Of a stretch of 64,000 bases of DNA, positions 45,347 through 54,066 are shown piece after piece. The notes below the pieces were generated by a model. It was given only the letters and a program-made list of their open reading frames with translations, was not told where the DNA came from and ran no database searches. The position numbers were made by a program, and so were the translations under genes. The stretch comes from Vibrio sp. STUT-A11 (GTDB lineage Bacteria; Pseudomonadota; Gammaproteobacteria; Enterobacterales; Vibrionaceae). The stretch spans positions 1,488,001-1,552,000 of the forward strand of contig NZ_AP026764.1 in the NCBI RefSeq assembly GCF_026000435.1, in the 5' to 3' direction. Each line of letters opens with the position of its first letter. Within the stretch, counting starts at the first letter, position 1.

Positions 45347-45856
45347 TTAGCGCTCGAGGATTATCTTTTCACATAGCTTTTCTTCGCTATTTAATCTTTT
45401 AGCAAGATCAGACTCGAATTGGGTTTTCTCTATTGAATCAGAAACCGCGACGTCTGAAATAAGGGTGTTACCTCGAAATTGACTCACGATTGCCGCTCCA
45501 ACCGGATTTCCGTCTTTGAACCCAACGTAGAGTTCAAAATCAGGTGTCAAAATGATTTGGGTCAGGTATTCAACGACCATCTCTTGATCGTATTGTTTAT
45601 CCCATCGCTGCGACTGAAGGATTGAAAACATGATGGTCAGGCGATGAAAATCCACCAGAAATAGTTCTTCGGCTCTACAATCCACCTCTGGGTCTAGCAA
45701 CACCTTTTTATCAACGACTTGGTATTGTTGCTGTTCTAGAGTTTGAAAGTAGATGTCTCGTCCTTTCAAGCTCTCAGCAGTGGGAAATTCGACTTCGACC
45801 AGATCATGCAGCCACGCGTTCTTGCGCTCTATGCTGGCTAACTGTATTTCATTCAT
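45347..45856 (-). CDS. Hypothetical protein, possibly GNAT-like
   Basis: The 169-residue protein has a C-terminal stretch, ELYVGFKDGNPVGAAIVSQF followed by TLISDVAVSD, that resembles the strand-turn-strand core of GNAT acetyltransferases. The acetyl-CoA-binding RxxGxG/A loop is not clear, so enzyme activity is doubtful. No signal peptide or membrane segment is present. It stands alone. Confidence 0.7.
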   Translation of the reverse strand: MNEIQLASIERKNAWLHDLVEVEFPTAESLKGRDIYFQTLEQQQYQVVDKKVLLDPEVDCRAEELFLVDFHRLTIMFSILQSQRWDKQYDQEMVVEYLTQIILTPDFELYVGFKDGNPVGAAIVSQFRGNTLISDVAVSDSIEKTQFESDLAKRLNSEEKLCEKIILER

Positions 45857-46126
45857 TTACATACCTTAACAATCACAGGCTACAAAGGAGTAGCAAGTCA
45901 AAAACAAAAGCATATTTGCACCTTGTATCGACAACAACAAACCCGTGTCGAGTCGTTCTACACTCGAAACTCGAAAGAGATGTCGCATAGCTTCGTTTTG
46001 AGGCCGTACCTTAGCATGAAGCCTATAACAAACCTAGCTAAAGTCCTGAGGTAACGCCAAATTTTGTTTTACTTGCTAACGTCTGATAGATTAAATCCAC
46101 AAACTTTTGTTAAGAAGGCTCAAATA

Positions 46127-46594
46127 ATGAAAAAAAGCATACTTGCTTTAGGCTTAGTTACCCTACTTGCTGGGTGTGGTAGTGATGAGGTCGGTGATGT
46201 GTCACTAGGCATGTTCACCCTGAAAGATATCAAACTCAATACGCTTGTCGATCCCGAAGTTCCGGGAGTTACTTGTCACGTAGCCAGTATTGAAGCGGAT
46301 TTTAGTCTGGCAGACCCGAGTGATAGCTCTATCTCTTGTCGCCAAACGGGTGAAATTACACCTGAAATGCTCGCTAATATTGATATGAGCAAATCTGGCG
46401 AGGTTGTTTTTAAAAAATCAAAAAGTATCTTTTTTAAATCGATGAAGATTCGCCGTATTTTTGATCCAGAAAATCAAACACTGATGTACCTTTCATACTC
46501 AACCAAAGAGACGTCTGGTAGTTTCAAACACAGTTTGTCAACGGTACCGCTGTGGGGAACAAAAGCTTACATTCAACCAAGTAAAGAAAATTAA
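46127..46594 (+). CDS. creA: CreA-family lipoprotein
   Basis: From ATG 46127, with AAGG nine bases upstream, the 155-residue protein has a lipoprotein signal MKKSILALGLVTLLAGC. The mature part matches the CreA family: VPGVTCHVASIEADF, DSSISCRQTGEI with paired cysteines, GEVVFKKSKSIFFKSMKIRR and LSYSTKETSGS. E. coli CreA is periplasmic and of unknown function; here it is predicted to be lipid-anchored. The longer frame from 46064 has no signal sequence at its start and is less likely. Confidence 0.88.
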   Translation: MKKSILALGLVTLLAGCGSDEVGDVSLGMFTLKDIKLNTLVDPEVPGVTCHVASIEADFSLADPSDSSISCRQTGEITPEMLANIDMSKSGEVVFKKSKSIFFKSMKIRRIFDPENQTLMYLSYSTKETSGSFKHSLSTVPLWGTKAYIQPSKEN

Positions 46595-46603
46595 CAATAG
46601 AGT

Positions 46604-46622
46604 GCCGCCATCTCATGGCGGC
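46604..46622 (+). other. GC-rich hairpin after the CreA-like gene
   Basis: GCCGCCAT, CTC and ATGGCGGC form a perfect 8-bp stem, ten bases past the stop. It lacks a T run. Confidence 0.55.
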
Positions 46623-46707
46623 CAATATCCTCTTTCCAACACTTCAGTAATCTCAGAGCCTCATCCGCGTCTATCTAGTTAATATGGTTCAAGTAGCAGG
46701 TAATGGT

Positions 46708-48702
46708 TTAAACTTCGACGTTACGCGCATACCAACTAGACTTCAGTAACATTGCTATTCGCTGCTCCCGTAACCCGCTCTCCTCTTCAGAATCCGTCAA
46801 ATTAAGATATATGTCTGGCTTAAATAATTTCGAACCTGGTTTTTCAGGCTCACTCACTAGTAAATGAATACCTCGTTTAAACTGTGCTCTGGATACAAGC
46901 TCCCGATAAGCGATAGATGAGATAAGATTTGTTACTAGATTATGTGGTATGTGCGTTTCGGAGCCAATAATCATCAGCACCTCATAGAGTGTCGCCCTTG
47001 GAGATCGCTTCAATGCGTGGCAAACCAAGTTTAGACAATGTAGGTAATAGACAACCATTGACTTGTACTGTTTTAAAGGCTTTAAAACCTCAGATGAAGG
47101 GATACCTTCATTACTTAATTTGTTGACTATGATATTTGGAATACTTGTTCGCTCACCTTTGGTTAAACCATCAAGTTCTACGACAACGCCTTCATTCCTT
47201 TTGTCTAAAGACGGTTTGCTTTTTCGTTGTGGCTGAACACGCAAAGCAAGAATTCGAAAGAACCAACGCACATCAGAATTAAAAACATGTGAAGGCCAAA
47301 TAATCGCTTGCAGTAAAACTGAAACAAATAAGACGGTAAGAACGCCGAAAATAACGCCTAAATAACCGACTTCAAAATAGTGTAATAGTGAGGAGGTTCC
47401 CTGTAATAACGGAAAATAAAACAACACTAACACTCCGGCTCGCATATGTTTCAAGGCAAACCAATGCCAAGAAACCTTTAACCAATTTAGGGTTAACTGA
47501 GCCATCAAGAAAAAATTCAGAACAATCGCTAATGACACTCCCAATGAGACGCCAGGCAAGCCCCACCATGACCCCACATAAGCACCTGCAGCTACAGCAC
47601 AGGCGTAAATCGCCAGTCTAAATGCCCTTTGATACACCAAACCAGTTGCCTTAGTTAAGGGGTCATTCACTTTATAGCCCATACGAAAAATTATAGCGCA
47701 TGACAATATCTGTAATGGTAATACTGTCTCTGACCAATCAGGTCCTAGAATAAGATGCACAATTTCCGGCCCGAGCACGACAAACAGGACCGTCATAGGA
47801 GCCATTATTGTGGAGCTGAGTGCTACCGCGTTACCATAGTAATCCTTTGCTTTTTGACGATCATTCTGCAGCCGGGAATAAATGGGAAACATGATACGCT
47901 CTAGCACTTGTCCAATCAGCATTGATGGCATACCAACTAATTGATAAGCCCTGCCGTATATACCAACAGCCGTGGAGTTCATTGTTGCAGCAACAACCAG
48001 ATAGTCGATCTGAGTAGCGATGTATCCTAATACTTTAGCGACACTAAATCCGCCAGACATCCATATAATGTGACGAAATGTTCGAAGATGAAAAGCGATT
48101 ATCAGCGTTTTAGGCTTTTGCCAGATCAAGAAAATGCATTTGACTCCTACCTGAGCTAAATAGGCCCAAACCAAAGCCCATACACCAAATCCTTCTAGAG
48201 CCAGAACTACGCCAACCAGTGTATAGCCGAACAAAAATGACATCATTTCTGCAAAAGCGATTGATGGGTACTTGAGTTCACGGTATAGCACCCCCTCAGC
48301 GACCAGAGATGGTGCCTGAATGACAAAAATAAATGAAAGCGCTTTAATTATGGGGACGATATCTGGTTCAGATAATACGTTCCCTATCTGGGGTGCAAAG
48401 AAAAATAGCAACATAACGGCACAAAATGCAAAACACCATGAAATCAGTGATGCGGTGCCGATATCTTGCACAGACAAATGCTCTCTCTGGATAATGACAG
48501 GTCTTATCAATGCCTCTGTGAACTGACGCCCTAAACCAATAACCACCAATGTTGCCGTGACCAGTCCAAACCCTTCTTGACTGATATGCCTAGCCAATAC
48601 TGCAAGCAGTAATATTTGACCTATACCCTGAGTCACCGCTGCAACTGTAGTTATCGCGGCACCATCGAGCACACGAGACGAATGTGATTTGTCATTTACC
48701 AT
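46708..48702 (-). CDS. Polysaccharide flippase (Wzx/MATE-like) with a degenerate kinase-like C-terminal extension
   Basis: Residues 1-470 form about 12-14 membrane helices typical of the polysaccharide transport (PST/Wzx) family that flips lipid-linked repeat units across the inner membrane. Flippases of this family are usually about 420-500 residues; this one has 664. Residues about 490-664 are soluble. They begin GVVVELDGLTKGERTSIPN, which lines up with the thymidylate-kinase opening F-E-G-x-D-G-x-G-K-S/T but lacks the Gly-Lys-Ser. They end with FKPDIYLNLTDSEEESGLREQR, similar to the PDIVLQLSVSLETAKQR of the neighbouring kinase. The extension therefore looks like an inactive kinase domain. 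The gene overlaps the upstream kinase gene by 11 bases. Confidence 0.88.
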   Translation of the reverse strand: MVNDKSHSSRVLDGAAITTVAAVTQGIGQILLLAVLARHISQEGFGLVTATLVVIGLGRQFTEALIRPVIIQREHLSVQDIGTASLISWCFAFCAVMLLFFFAPQIGNVLSEPDIVPIIKALSFIFVIQAPSLVAEGVLYRELKYPSIAFAEMMSFLFGYTLVGVVLALEGFGVWALVWAYLAQVGVKCIFLIWQKPKTLIIAFHLRTFRHIIWMSGGFSVAKVLGYIATQIDYLVVAATMNSTAVGIYGRAYQLVGMPSMLIGQVLERIMFPIYSRLQNDRQKAKDYYGNAVALSSTIMAPMTVLFVVLGPEIVHLILGPDWSETVLPLQILSCAIIFRMGYKVNDPLTKATGLVYQRAFRLAIYACAVAAGAYVGSWWGLPGVSLGVSLAIVLNFFLMAQLTLNWLKVSWHWFALKHMRAGVLVLFYFPLLQGTSSLLHYFEVGYLGVIFGVLTVLFVSVLLQAIIWPSHVFNSDVRWFFRILALRVQPQRKSKPSLDKRNEGVVVELDGLTKGERTSIPNIIVNKLSNEGIPSSEVLKPLKQYKSMVVYYLHCLNLVCHALKRSPRATLYEVLMIIGSETHIPHNLVTNLISSIAYRELVSRAQFKRGIHLLVSEPEKPGSKLFKPDIYLNLTDSEEESGLREQRIAMLLKSSWYARNVEV

Positions 48703-49486
48703 TTACTGCCTTCTTAATAACATCGATGACCCTGTTAACCGTATCAGCGAAAGGCTGCTCAGTATCAATGTGGTAGATGACTTCATTCCCCATTCGCTGC
48801 CAGCTTTGCGTATGCAGGCGACGAGCTTCTATATATCGATCGCCTTCTTTGTCTTCTTTGACTCTCTCTCTGTTGCGCTGTTTTGCTGTTTCAAGAGAAA
48901 CACTGAGCTGCAAAACAATATCTGGGGCTGGAATTTGCTGATATATTCGATGTTCTATCAATGCTAATTGATTGTATAAAGACGCCTTAAGCCCTTTTTG
49001 CTCGACATGCAAAGTCAGCCTGGCACTGTCCATCGCTCCGGGCTGATAGGAAGGGTAACGGTCACACACAATAAACGTATGGTTATTAGCAGCTTTATGG
49101 CTGGACACGAGTAGATTACAGCGCTCCCAGGCAATACAAACATTCCAGACAGCATTGACCAATGCTGAAAAGCAAATAGTATTTCGTTGGGGTTCGTCTA
49201 CATCGCTGATATCAGAATTTTGCGCCGAGGTAACGTACCCCTTTAACCTAGATGTCCTACTTTTTGGAAAGAGTCTTTTAACCAAGGGCAATAATATACG
49301 TACAGGAAATGTTAACCAGGTTGCGGGGGGTTTTCCAACATGTATGGAACGAACGTTGTACATGGAGGCTAGCCAACTTTCCAACTCTCGAGCTATCGTA
49401 CTCTTACCTGTCGCTTCAGGTCCAACTAATGCTATCACCGCTGCACGACCATTCCCCTGTTCATGCTTTGCCATATATACATCCAC
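48692..49486 (-). CDS. P-loop kinase, thymidylate-kinase-like, in the EPS locus
   Basis: The 264-residue protein has Walker A GPEATGKST (22-30), a DRYPS motif in the middle that fits the TMK-like DR(Y/H) region, and PDIVLQLSVSLETAKQRNRERV, the lid/arginine region. It is too divergent and too oddly placed to be the housekeeping dTMP kinase. It is homologous to the C-terminal half of the fusion protein at 61182. I infer phosphorylation of a sugar, lipid or other precursor for the polysaccharide, without evidence for which. The start may be 49486 or ATG 49474, which has a better ribosome binding site; both overlap the upstream kinase gene. Confidence 0.82.
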   Translation of the reverse strand: MDVYMAKHEQGNGRAAVIALVGPEATGKSTIARELESWLASMYNVRSIHVGKPPATWLTFPVRILLPLVKRLFPKSRTSRLKGYVTSAQNSDISDVDEPQRNTICFSALVNAVWNVCIAWERCNLLVSSHKAANNHTFIVCDRYPSYQPGAMDSARLTLHVEQKGLKASLYNQLALIEHRIYQQIPAPDIVLQLSVSLETAKQRNRERVKEDKEGDRYIEARRLHTQSWQRMGNEVIYHIDTEQPFADTVNRVIDVIKKAVNGK

Positions 49487-50222
49487 TAATCAAAATTTCG
49501 ATGATTCTATTTACATCAGAACTTTGATCCCCGTTAGTGACGAAAGGTTGGACATTGCTACAGGAATTGACGGCGACTAACCTTTGTCTGATTTCTGGAG
49601 ATGCTTTAAGGCATTCAAATACTTCTAACGCATGACTAATGAAGGCTTCAACCGCTTCGGAAGAACCAGCTTTGATTCGGTCATGACCGCGAGCCAGCGT
49701 TCGCTCTTTAAGCACCCGTTTAGGTGCGGACAGGAGGATCACAGCGTCTGGAATAGGTATCTGTGAGAGAAGTTTATCTACCTGTTTTATATCAGGAGCC
49801 ATCGACTCATAGACAAATAAATAGTGAACAATTTGTAAGAAACCTTCGTCAAGAACGACGATCGTCTCCTTGCTATCATAACGACGAATCAACTCATAAA
49901 TACCGGTATTACGAAGCACTATCCGGGCTATTTTTATCCGCTCGCGTAAACTGATTGTAGAAGGAAGTCGTTTAAGGTAAGCAAAAGAAAAATTAAGTAT
50001 AGTTATGTTTTTATGAAAATTAAGTAAACAATAGACTAAGCCGATCAGGTTAGTAGCAATACGCCTGAGCATTGCGTGTTTTAACCAGGACAGGTGTGTC
50101 ACTCGAAAAACAAACGTCTGCGCAGCTATCACTTCAGGGCAATTGTCCTGATGCCTGTCCACTATTTTTCTCAGCAACGTCGACTTCCCGGAGCTGGTAC
50201 ACCCTACTAACTCGACGATCAA
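49461..50222 (-). CDS. P-loop kinase-like protein in the EPS locus
   Basis: The 253-residue protein begins with a P-loop, MIVELVGCTSSGKSTLLRKI (Walker A at 7-15), followed by an alpha/beta nucleoside-kinase-like layout with VVLDEGFLQIVHYLF in the middle and PDAVILLSAPKRVLKERTLARGHD near residue 190 as the lid region. It differs from the neighbouring TMK-like kinase but shares the overall fold. Similar P-loop proteins occur in capsule loci. Substrate unknown. It overlaps the next gene by about 26 bases and follows the Wzc-like gene by 33 bases. Confidence 0.8.
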   Translation of the reverse strand: MIVELVGCTSSGKSTLLRKIVDRHQDNCPEVIAAQTFVFRVTHLSWLKHAMLRRIATNLIGLVYCLLNFHKNITILNFSFAYLKRLPSTISLRERIKIARIVLRNTGIYELIRRYDSKETIVVLDEGFLQIVHYLFVYESMAPDIKQVDKLLSQIPIPDAVILLSAPKRVLKERTLARGHDRIKAGSSEAVEAFISHALEVFECLKASPEIRQRLVAVNSCSNVQPFVTNGDQSSDVNRIIEILISGCIYGKA

Positions 50223-50255
50223 AATAATCTTCTCCCCAAAACCAAAACGTTATCA

Positions 50256-52499
50256 CTACTTCGAGTGACCGTAATAATCACTGTAATATTTGTAGTTTGA
50301 GGTAAAAGGATCATCAAACCCGTTTGCGACAACTTTGATCGGTTGATCTTTTATCCGCATCAGTTTCTCTATACCGTTTTTAATCTGAGTAATCTGTGTC
50401 GAGCCAGTTCTCACCACATAAACCACCATGTCGGTATAAGTAGAAATAATTTCAGGGTCACTGACTAACAAAACAGGAGGGCAATCAAGAATAACCCTGT
50501 CATATTTTGATGCTAACGATTCCAGCAAATGCTTAAATTCAGAAGAGCCAATGACCACCTTAGAATCTTGAGCACGGCTGCTGCCTGCATGAATAACATG
50601 AAAGTTTTTATGCTCAACCAAACCGTCTTCTAAACATGCTTTTCCTTCAACTAACTCTAGTAATCCCGGAGTTCTAGAATCAATATTGAGCCCGTTAGCC
50701 ACGACTGGGCGGCACAAGTCACATTCAACAAGCACAACTCGTTCAAATAAGCTGCAAACATAAGCCAGATTCATCGCAAGATTAGATTTACCTTCGCTGC
50801 TTAAACTCGATGTGACCATGATCGTTTTACTCGGTTTTTCACTAAGAATGATCCCGGCACGCAAAGAATGCATTGCCTCAATAAAACGTCTCTCAGGGGC
50901 ATCATCATCTCTAAACTTATTGAGTAACAAAGCGGGCTGTTGTTTTGTTTGTTTTGTTTGTTTTGTTTCAAGCATAGGCACAACGCCCAACAACTGATAT
51001 CCCAGTTTAAGTTCAACGTCCCCGATATTAGTCAGGCGGTTATCCATTGAGTCTCGGACAAATGAGATAAAAACGCCAAAAAATAAACTGACGGCGAAAG
51101 TCATGGAAATGGTTAACGCTTTCTGTGGCTTAAACGGTTCATAAGGTACAATGGCTGGAACAATTACCCTCGCATTCACCGAATCGGCAAAACTCATTTC
51201 CGTCGTTTCTTTTATTCTTTTCAAAAAGAGTGCATAAAGCTCACGATTCGCGTCCACTTCTCGCTTTAAAGCATCCAGTGCAGAGGCTTTTCTACCCAAT
51301 TCATGATAGCGATTTTTTGTTGCTTCAATGGCTTCTTGAATAGACTTCTCATTAGCAGCAGTCGCTTCATATTTTGTCTTGATTCCTTGAATGACGCTTG
51401 TTGCCTGACTAAGTAAAGTATCCTCTATGGTTTTTACATTTTCTCGGGCGGCCACCATCGCAGGATGAAGTGACCGATAGCGAACGCTAAGTTCTCTGAC
51501 TTTCTGTTTAGCGATTCCCAGCTGGCTCTTGAGTTGTTGTATCAAAGGATCATTGAGTATTTCTGGTACGGATGGAATGGAGTTAACTGTCTTAGAAGCA
51601 TTCCCCCCCCAACTGGCGACCTGTGAATAAGCATTTTTTGTTAAAGACAGTTGCTGTTGAGTTTCGACCAACTTGGTTGTTAATTCATTCAACGTCAACG
51701 TAGGTAAATGTTGTAAACCATCTGAATCAACCAGCTTTTCTTTCTCACGAAAAGCTTGCAGCTCCTGCTCAGACTGCTCAAGAGTACCTTTTAAGGTTGA
51801 CAGTCTATTCGTCATCCACTGCTCGGTAGACTTAGTAACAGACAATTTTGCGTCCAAAGCACTCTCTAAATACACATCAGCATGAGTGTTGACAACAGCA
51901 GCGGCCAACTTAGGAACTGTAGAACTGAACTTTATTTTTACTAACTGAGTATTGTTTACCGGAGCAATCTCGAGATTCTCAAAATACTTCTCTATCGCAC
52001 GATTCATCGGATCTACAGGTGTTATCATCTCTGTTGTTGATGGAGCAATACCAAAAAAATGAGTCGCCCATTCCCTAGCATCACTCAGATAACCTGAAAT
52101 ACTTTCAATAATAAAACCCACACTGAATTTATCACTGCTACTACTACTAAGAACATCAACCAACCCTAATTTATTGATAACTTCTTCTGCTAAGGGACGA
52201 GACTTCAGGATCTCGGTTTGCGTCTTATAAAACTCGTCATTATTTCTGCTATCGGGTATATAGATTTGTTCAATCGAGATCATTCTTGGCGTTTCAGGTT
52301 CGAAAATGAGAGTGGCATTAGCCTTATAAACTGGTGGGATAAACGAAACGACAATTGCAACCAGCAAGGTGGTAATTACGGATATGAGCAGTATTTTCCA
52401 CCAGACTCTCTTGATCACGGCAAAATAATCACGGAGAGAAACTTGATTTTCCTTGCTCCATGGTGTGTCTTGCTCAAATTGTGGTATGTTGTTAAACAT
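50256..52499 (-). CDS. Polysaccharide co-polymerase with tyrosine autokinase domain (Wzc-like)
   Basis: The 747-residue protein has membrane helices near 35-55 and 460-480, a periplasmic Wzz domain with long coiled helices between, and a cytoplasmic BY-kinase (about 540-735). Walker A is SSLSSEGKSN (565-573), Walker A' is VLVECDLCRP (589-598) and Walker B is VILDCPP. The C-terminus has a tyrosine cluster, YKYYSDYYGHSK, the autophosphorylation tail. Such proteins control chain length and export with Wza. Walker A' usually reads DxDxR; here the first Asp is replaced by Glu and a Cys is inserted at the Arg-preceding place. The gene carries a G8 run at 51603-51610 and a three-copy 9-nt repeat encoding TKQ (residues 512-520). 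Confidence 0.94.
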   Translation of the reverse strand: MFNNIPQFEQDTPWSKENQVSLRDYFAVIKRVWWKILLISVITTLLVAIVVSFIPPVYKANATLIFEPETPRMISIEQIYIPDSRNNDEFYKTQTEILKSRPLAEEVINKLGLVDVLSSSSSDKFSVGFIIESISGYLSDAREWATHFFGIAPSTTEMITPVDPMNRAIEKYFENLEIAPVNNTQLVKIKFSSTVPKLAAAVVNTHADVYLESALDAKLSVTKSTEQWMTNRLSTLKGTLEQSEQELQAFREKEKLVDSDGLQHLPTLTLNELTTKLVETQQQLSLTKNAYSQVASWGGNASKTVNSIPSVPEILNDPLIQQLKSQLGIAKQKVRELSVRYRSLHPAMVAARENVKTIEDTLLSQATSVIQGIKTKYEATAANEKSIQEAIEATKNRYHELGRKASALDALKREVDANRELYALFLKRIKETTEMSFADSVNARVIVPAIVPYEPFKPQKALTISMTFAVSLFFGVFISFVRDSMDNRLTNIGDVELKLGYQLLGVVPMLETKQTKQTKQQPALLLNKFRDDDAPERRFIEAMHSLRAGIILSEKPSKTIMVTSSLSSEGKSNLAMNLAYVCSLFERVVLVECDLCRPVVANGLNIDSRTPGLLELVEGKACLEDGLVEHKNFHVIHAGSSRAQDSKVVIGSSEFKHLLESLASKYDRVILDCPPVLLVSDPEIISTYTDMVVYVVRTGSTQITQIKNGIEKLMRIKDQPIKVVANGFDDPFTSNYKYYSDYYGHSK
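50936..50971 (-). repeat. In-frame 9-nt tandem repeat in the Wzc-like gene
   Basis: ACAAAACAA is repeated three times on the coding strand, encoding Thr-Lys-Gln three times in the linker between the second membrane helix and the kinase. The nested AAAC/AAACA pattern makes slippage likely; gain or loss of a unit keeps the frame. Confidence 0.8.
51603..51610 (-). repeat. G8 homopolymer tract in the Wzc-like gene
   Basis: Eight Gs in a row on the coding strand encode the end of a Trp and two Gly codons (residues 297-299). A one-base slip would end the protein before the second membrane helix and the kinase domain. Confidence 0.8.
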
Positions 52500-52756
52500 G
52501 ATTAAACAAGCTCCTAGCTAACATGATCAGATCGTCTACTTTTGCAATTTGACCAGTTCTACTGACAGTAACTCCTGATTAATAGTTATCTCTGACAGAG
52601 TCGATCACTCTGCCCTTTCACACAAAATCATGTATAGCTTTTTTAACTCCGGCTCTGCTGCTATTGGTTCAACGGAAAACGCCTGAAACTCACCTAATAG
52701 AAGAGCTGATCTAACCGGAAACGAAAGTAAGTTATCAAAAGTTGTGCTTCATATGA

Positions 52757-54022
52757 TTACCTTGCCACGAGATCACTATCTAACTTTGCTTTATTAATAT
52801 TAGTATAGCTAACGGACATAGACGAATGGACAGCAAGATAAGAGGCAAAAAAAGCTAAGAAAAACACAGTCTGAGGCCCCATAGAATCACTCATCATATT
52901 AGACAGCAGATAAGCAATTATCGAAATCTTGCAGATTTTAGCTCTTTGGTTTCCAGACGAATTATCAGGTATATAGATACGGTATGAAACTATTGCATAA
53001 ATAAAAAATAATATAGCTATCAGACCAGCTGGTCCAAACATCCGCAAATAGTCTATCACTATATTATGGCTGTGACGTATAGGTTCAGGTAAAGTACTGG
53101 TTAACCCTTCTCCAAGATACGGGTAACTGGTGCCTATCTTCCACGAGTATTCCCATAATTCTATTCTCGAGGAAACAGTACGGTATTCGAGCACAGTATC
53201 TGGAGATAGAGTAGAGAGAACGTCGAAAAGTCGTGGATTAACAGACTGTAAGACCCCACTCTCTTTGATTAAGAATAGCGCTAAAAAAAGAAAAACAATC
53301 CCAAGTATAAATTTAGTAAGGCTCTTACGGGCAACAAAAAAACACAATACAATTAAAAACGAAACAATAATTCCAGTTTTAGATCCTGCCAATAGCAACA
53401 ACATGAAACAAACACCTACCATAGCTAAAGCCAAAATCTTGTTTACTCGCCGTTGATACGTTTCAATTTTATCCACGTAAAAGATAAATGTCGTTGTTAC
53501 AACAATGGATAACTGATTTGGATTCGAAAAAAGACCAGTAAAACGATCATGGCCTTCATAGTAAGAAGTTCCAAGGTTAAACCCTGCTTTCTGCATTAAA
53601 GCTGCAATAAGATTCAGTAATAACCCTATAGTAATAAAGAAGTAAAAACGCTCAAAAAATTTATTATCATTATAAAAAACAAACGAAAAATAAAGAAAAG
53701 AGGTAATGAAAATTATTAGCGAAATTAGTGCCCTGGACACTAATCCGTCATCAGAAAGCGCCACACTTACGACATGTAGAAAAAATAGCATCAGTACTGA
53801 AATGAATAACATGCGATTTTTCCGTGCTTCGTAATGGTAGAAAGACAACATAGTCTTGTCTTTCAATACTATGAACAACAATATGGTAAAACATAACAAT
53901 ATGTATACATAAGTAAGACTTACACTTGAATTACCAATCCTCATCAGACTGGGCATACAAGCTAAAGCTAAACCAATTGTCATCAATGATGAAAAAGTGT
54001 TAGTTAAGTAGTGTCTGCTCAT
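52757..54022 (-). CDS. O-antigen polymerase/ligase-like membrane protein (Wzy/WaaL family)
   Basis: The 421-residue protein has about 11-12 membrane helices and, near residues 290-325, a periplasmic loop with SRIELWEYSWKIGTSYPYLG followed by HSHNIVIDYLRMFG. This matches the O-antigen ligase (Wzy_C) motif with a functional Arg and His. In an EPS locus with Wza and Wzc it is most likely the repeat-unit polymerase. The gene is markedly AT-rich compared with the core genome around it, as is common for polymerase genes. Confidence 0.88.
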   Translation of the reverse strand: MSRHYLTNTFSSLMTIGLALACMPSLMRIGNSSVSLTYVYILLCFTILLFIVLKDKTMLSFYHYEARKNRMLFISVLMLFFLHVVSVALSDDGLVSRALISLIIFITSFLYFSFVFYNDNKFFERFYFFITIGLLLNLIAALMQKAGFNLGTSYYEGHDRFTGLFSNPNQLSIVVTTTFIFYVDKIETYQRRVNKILALAMVGVCFMLLLLAGSKTGIIVSFLIVLCFFVARKSLTKFILGIVFLFLALFLIKESGVLQSVNPRLFDVLSTLSPDTVLEYRTVSSRIELWEYSWKIGTSYPYLGEGLTSTLPEPIRHSHNIVIDYLRMFGPAGLIAILFFIYAIVSYRIYIPDNSSGNQRAKICKISIIAYLLSNMMSDSMGPQTVFFLAFFASYLAVHSSMSVSYTNINKAKLDSDLVAR

Positions 54023-54066
54023 TTTACATCATGTTTCCTTTAAGCTCATTATTCAACAATGCTATC

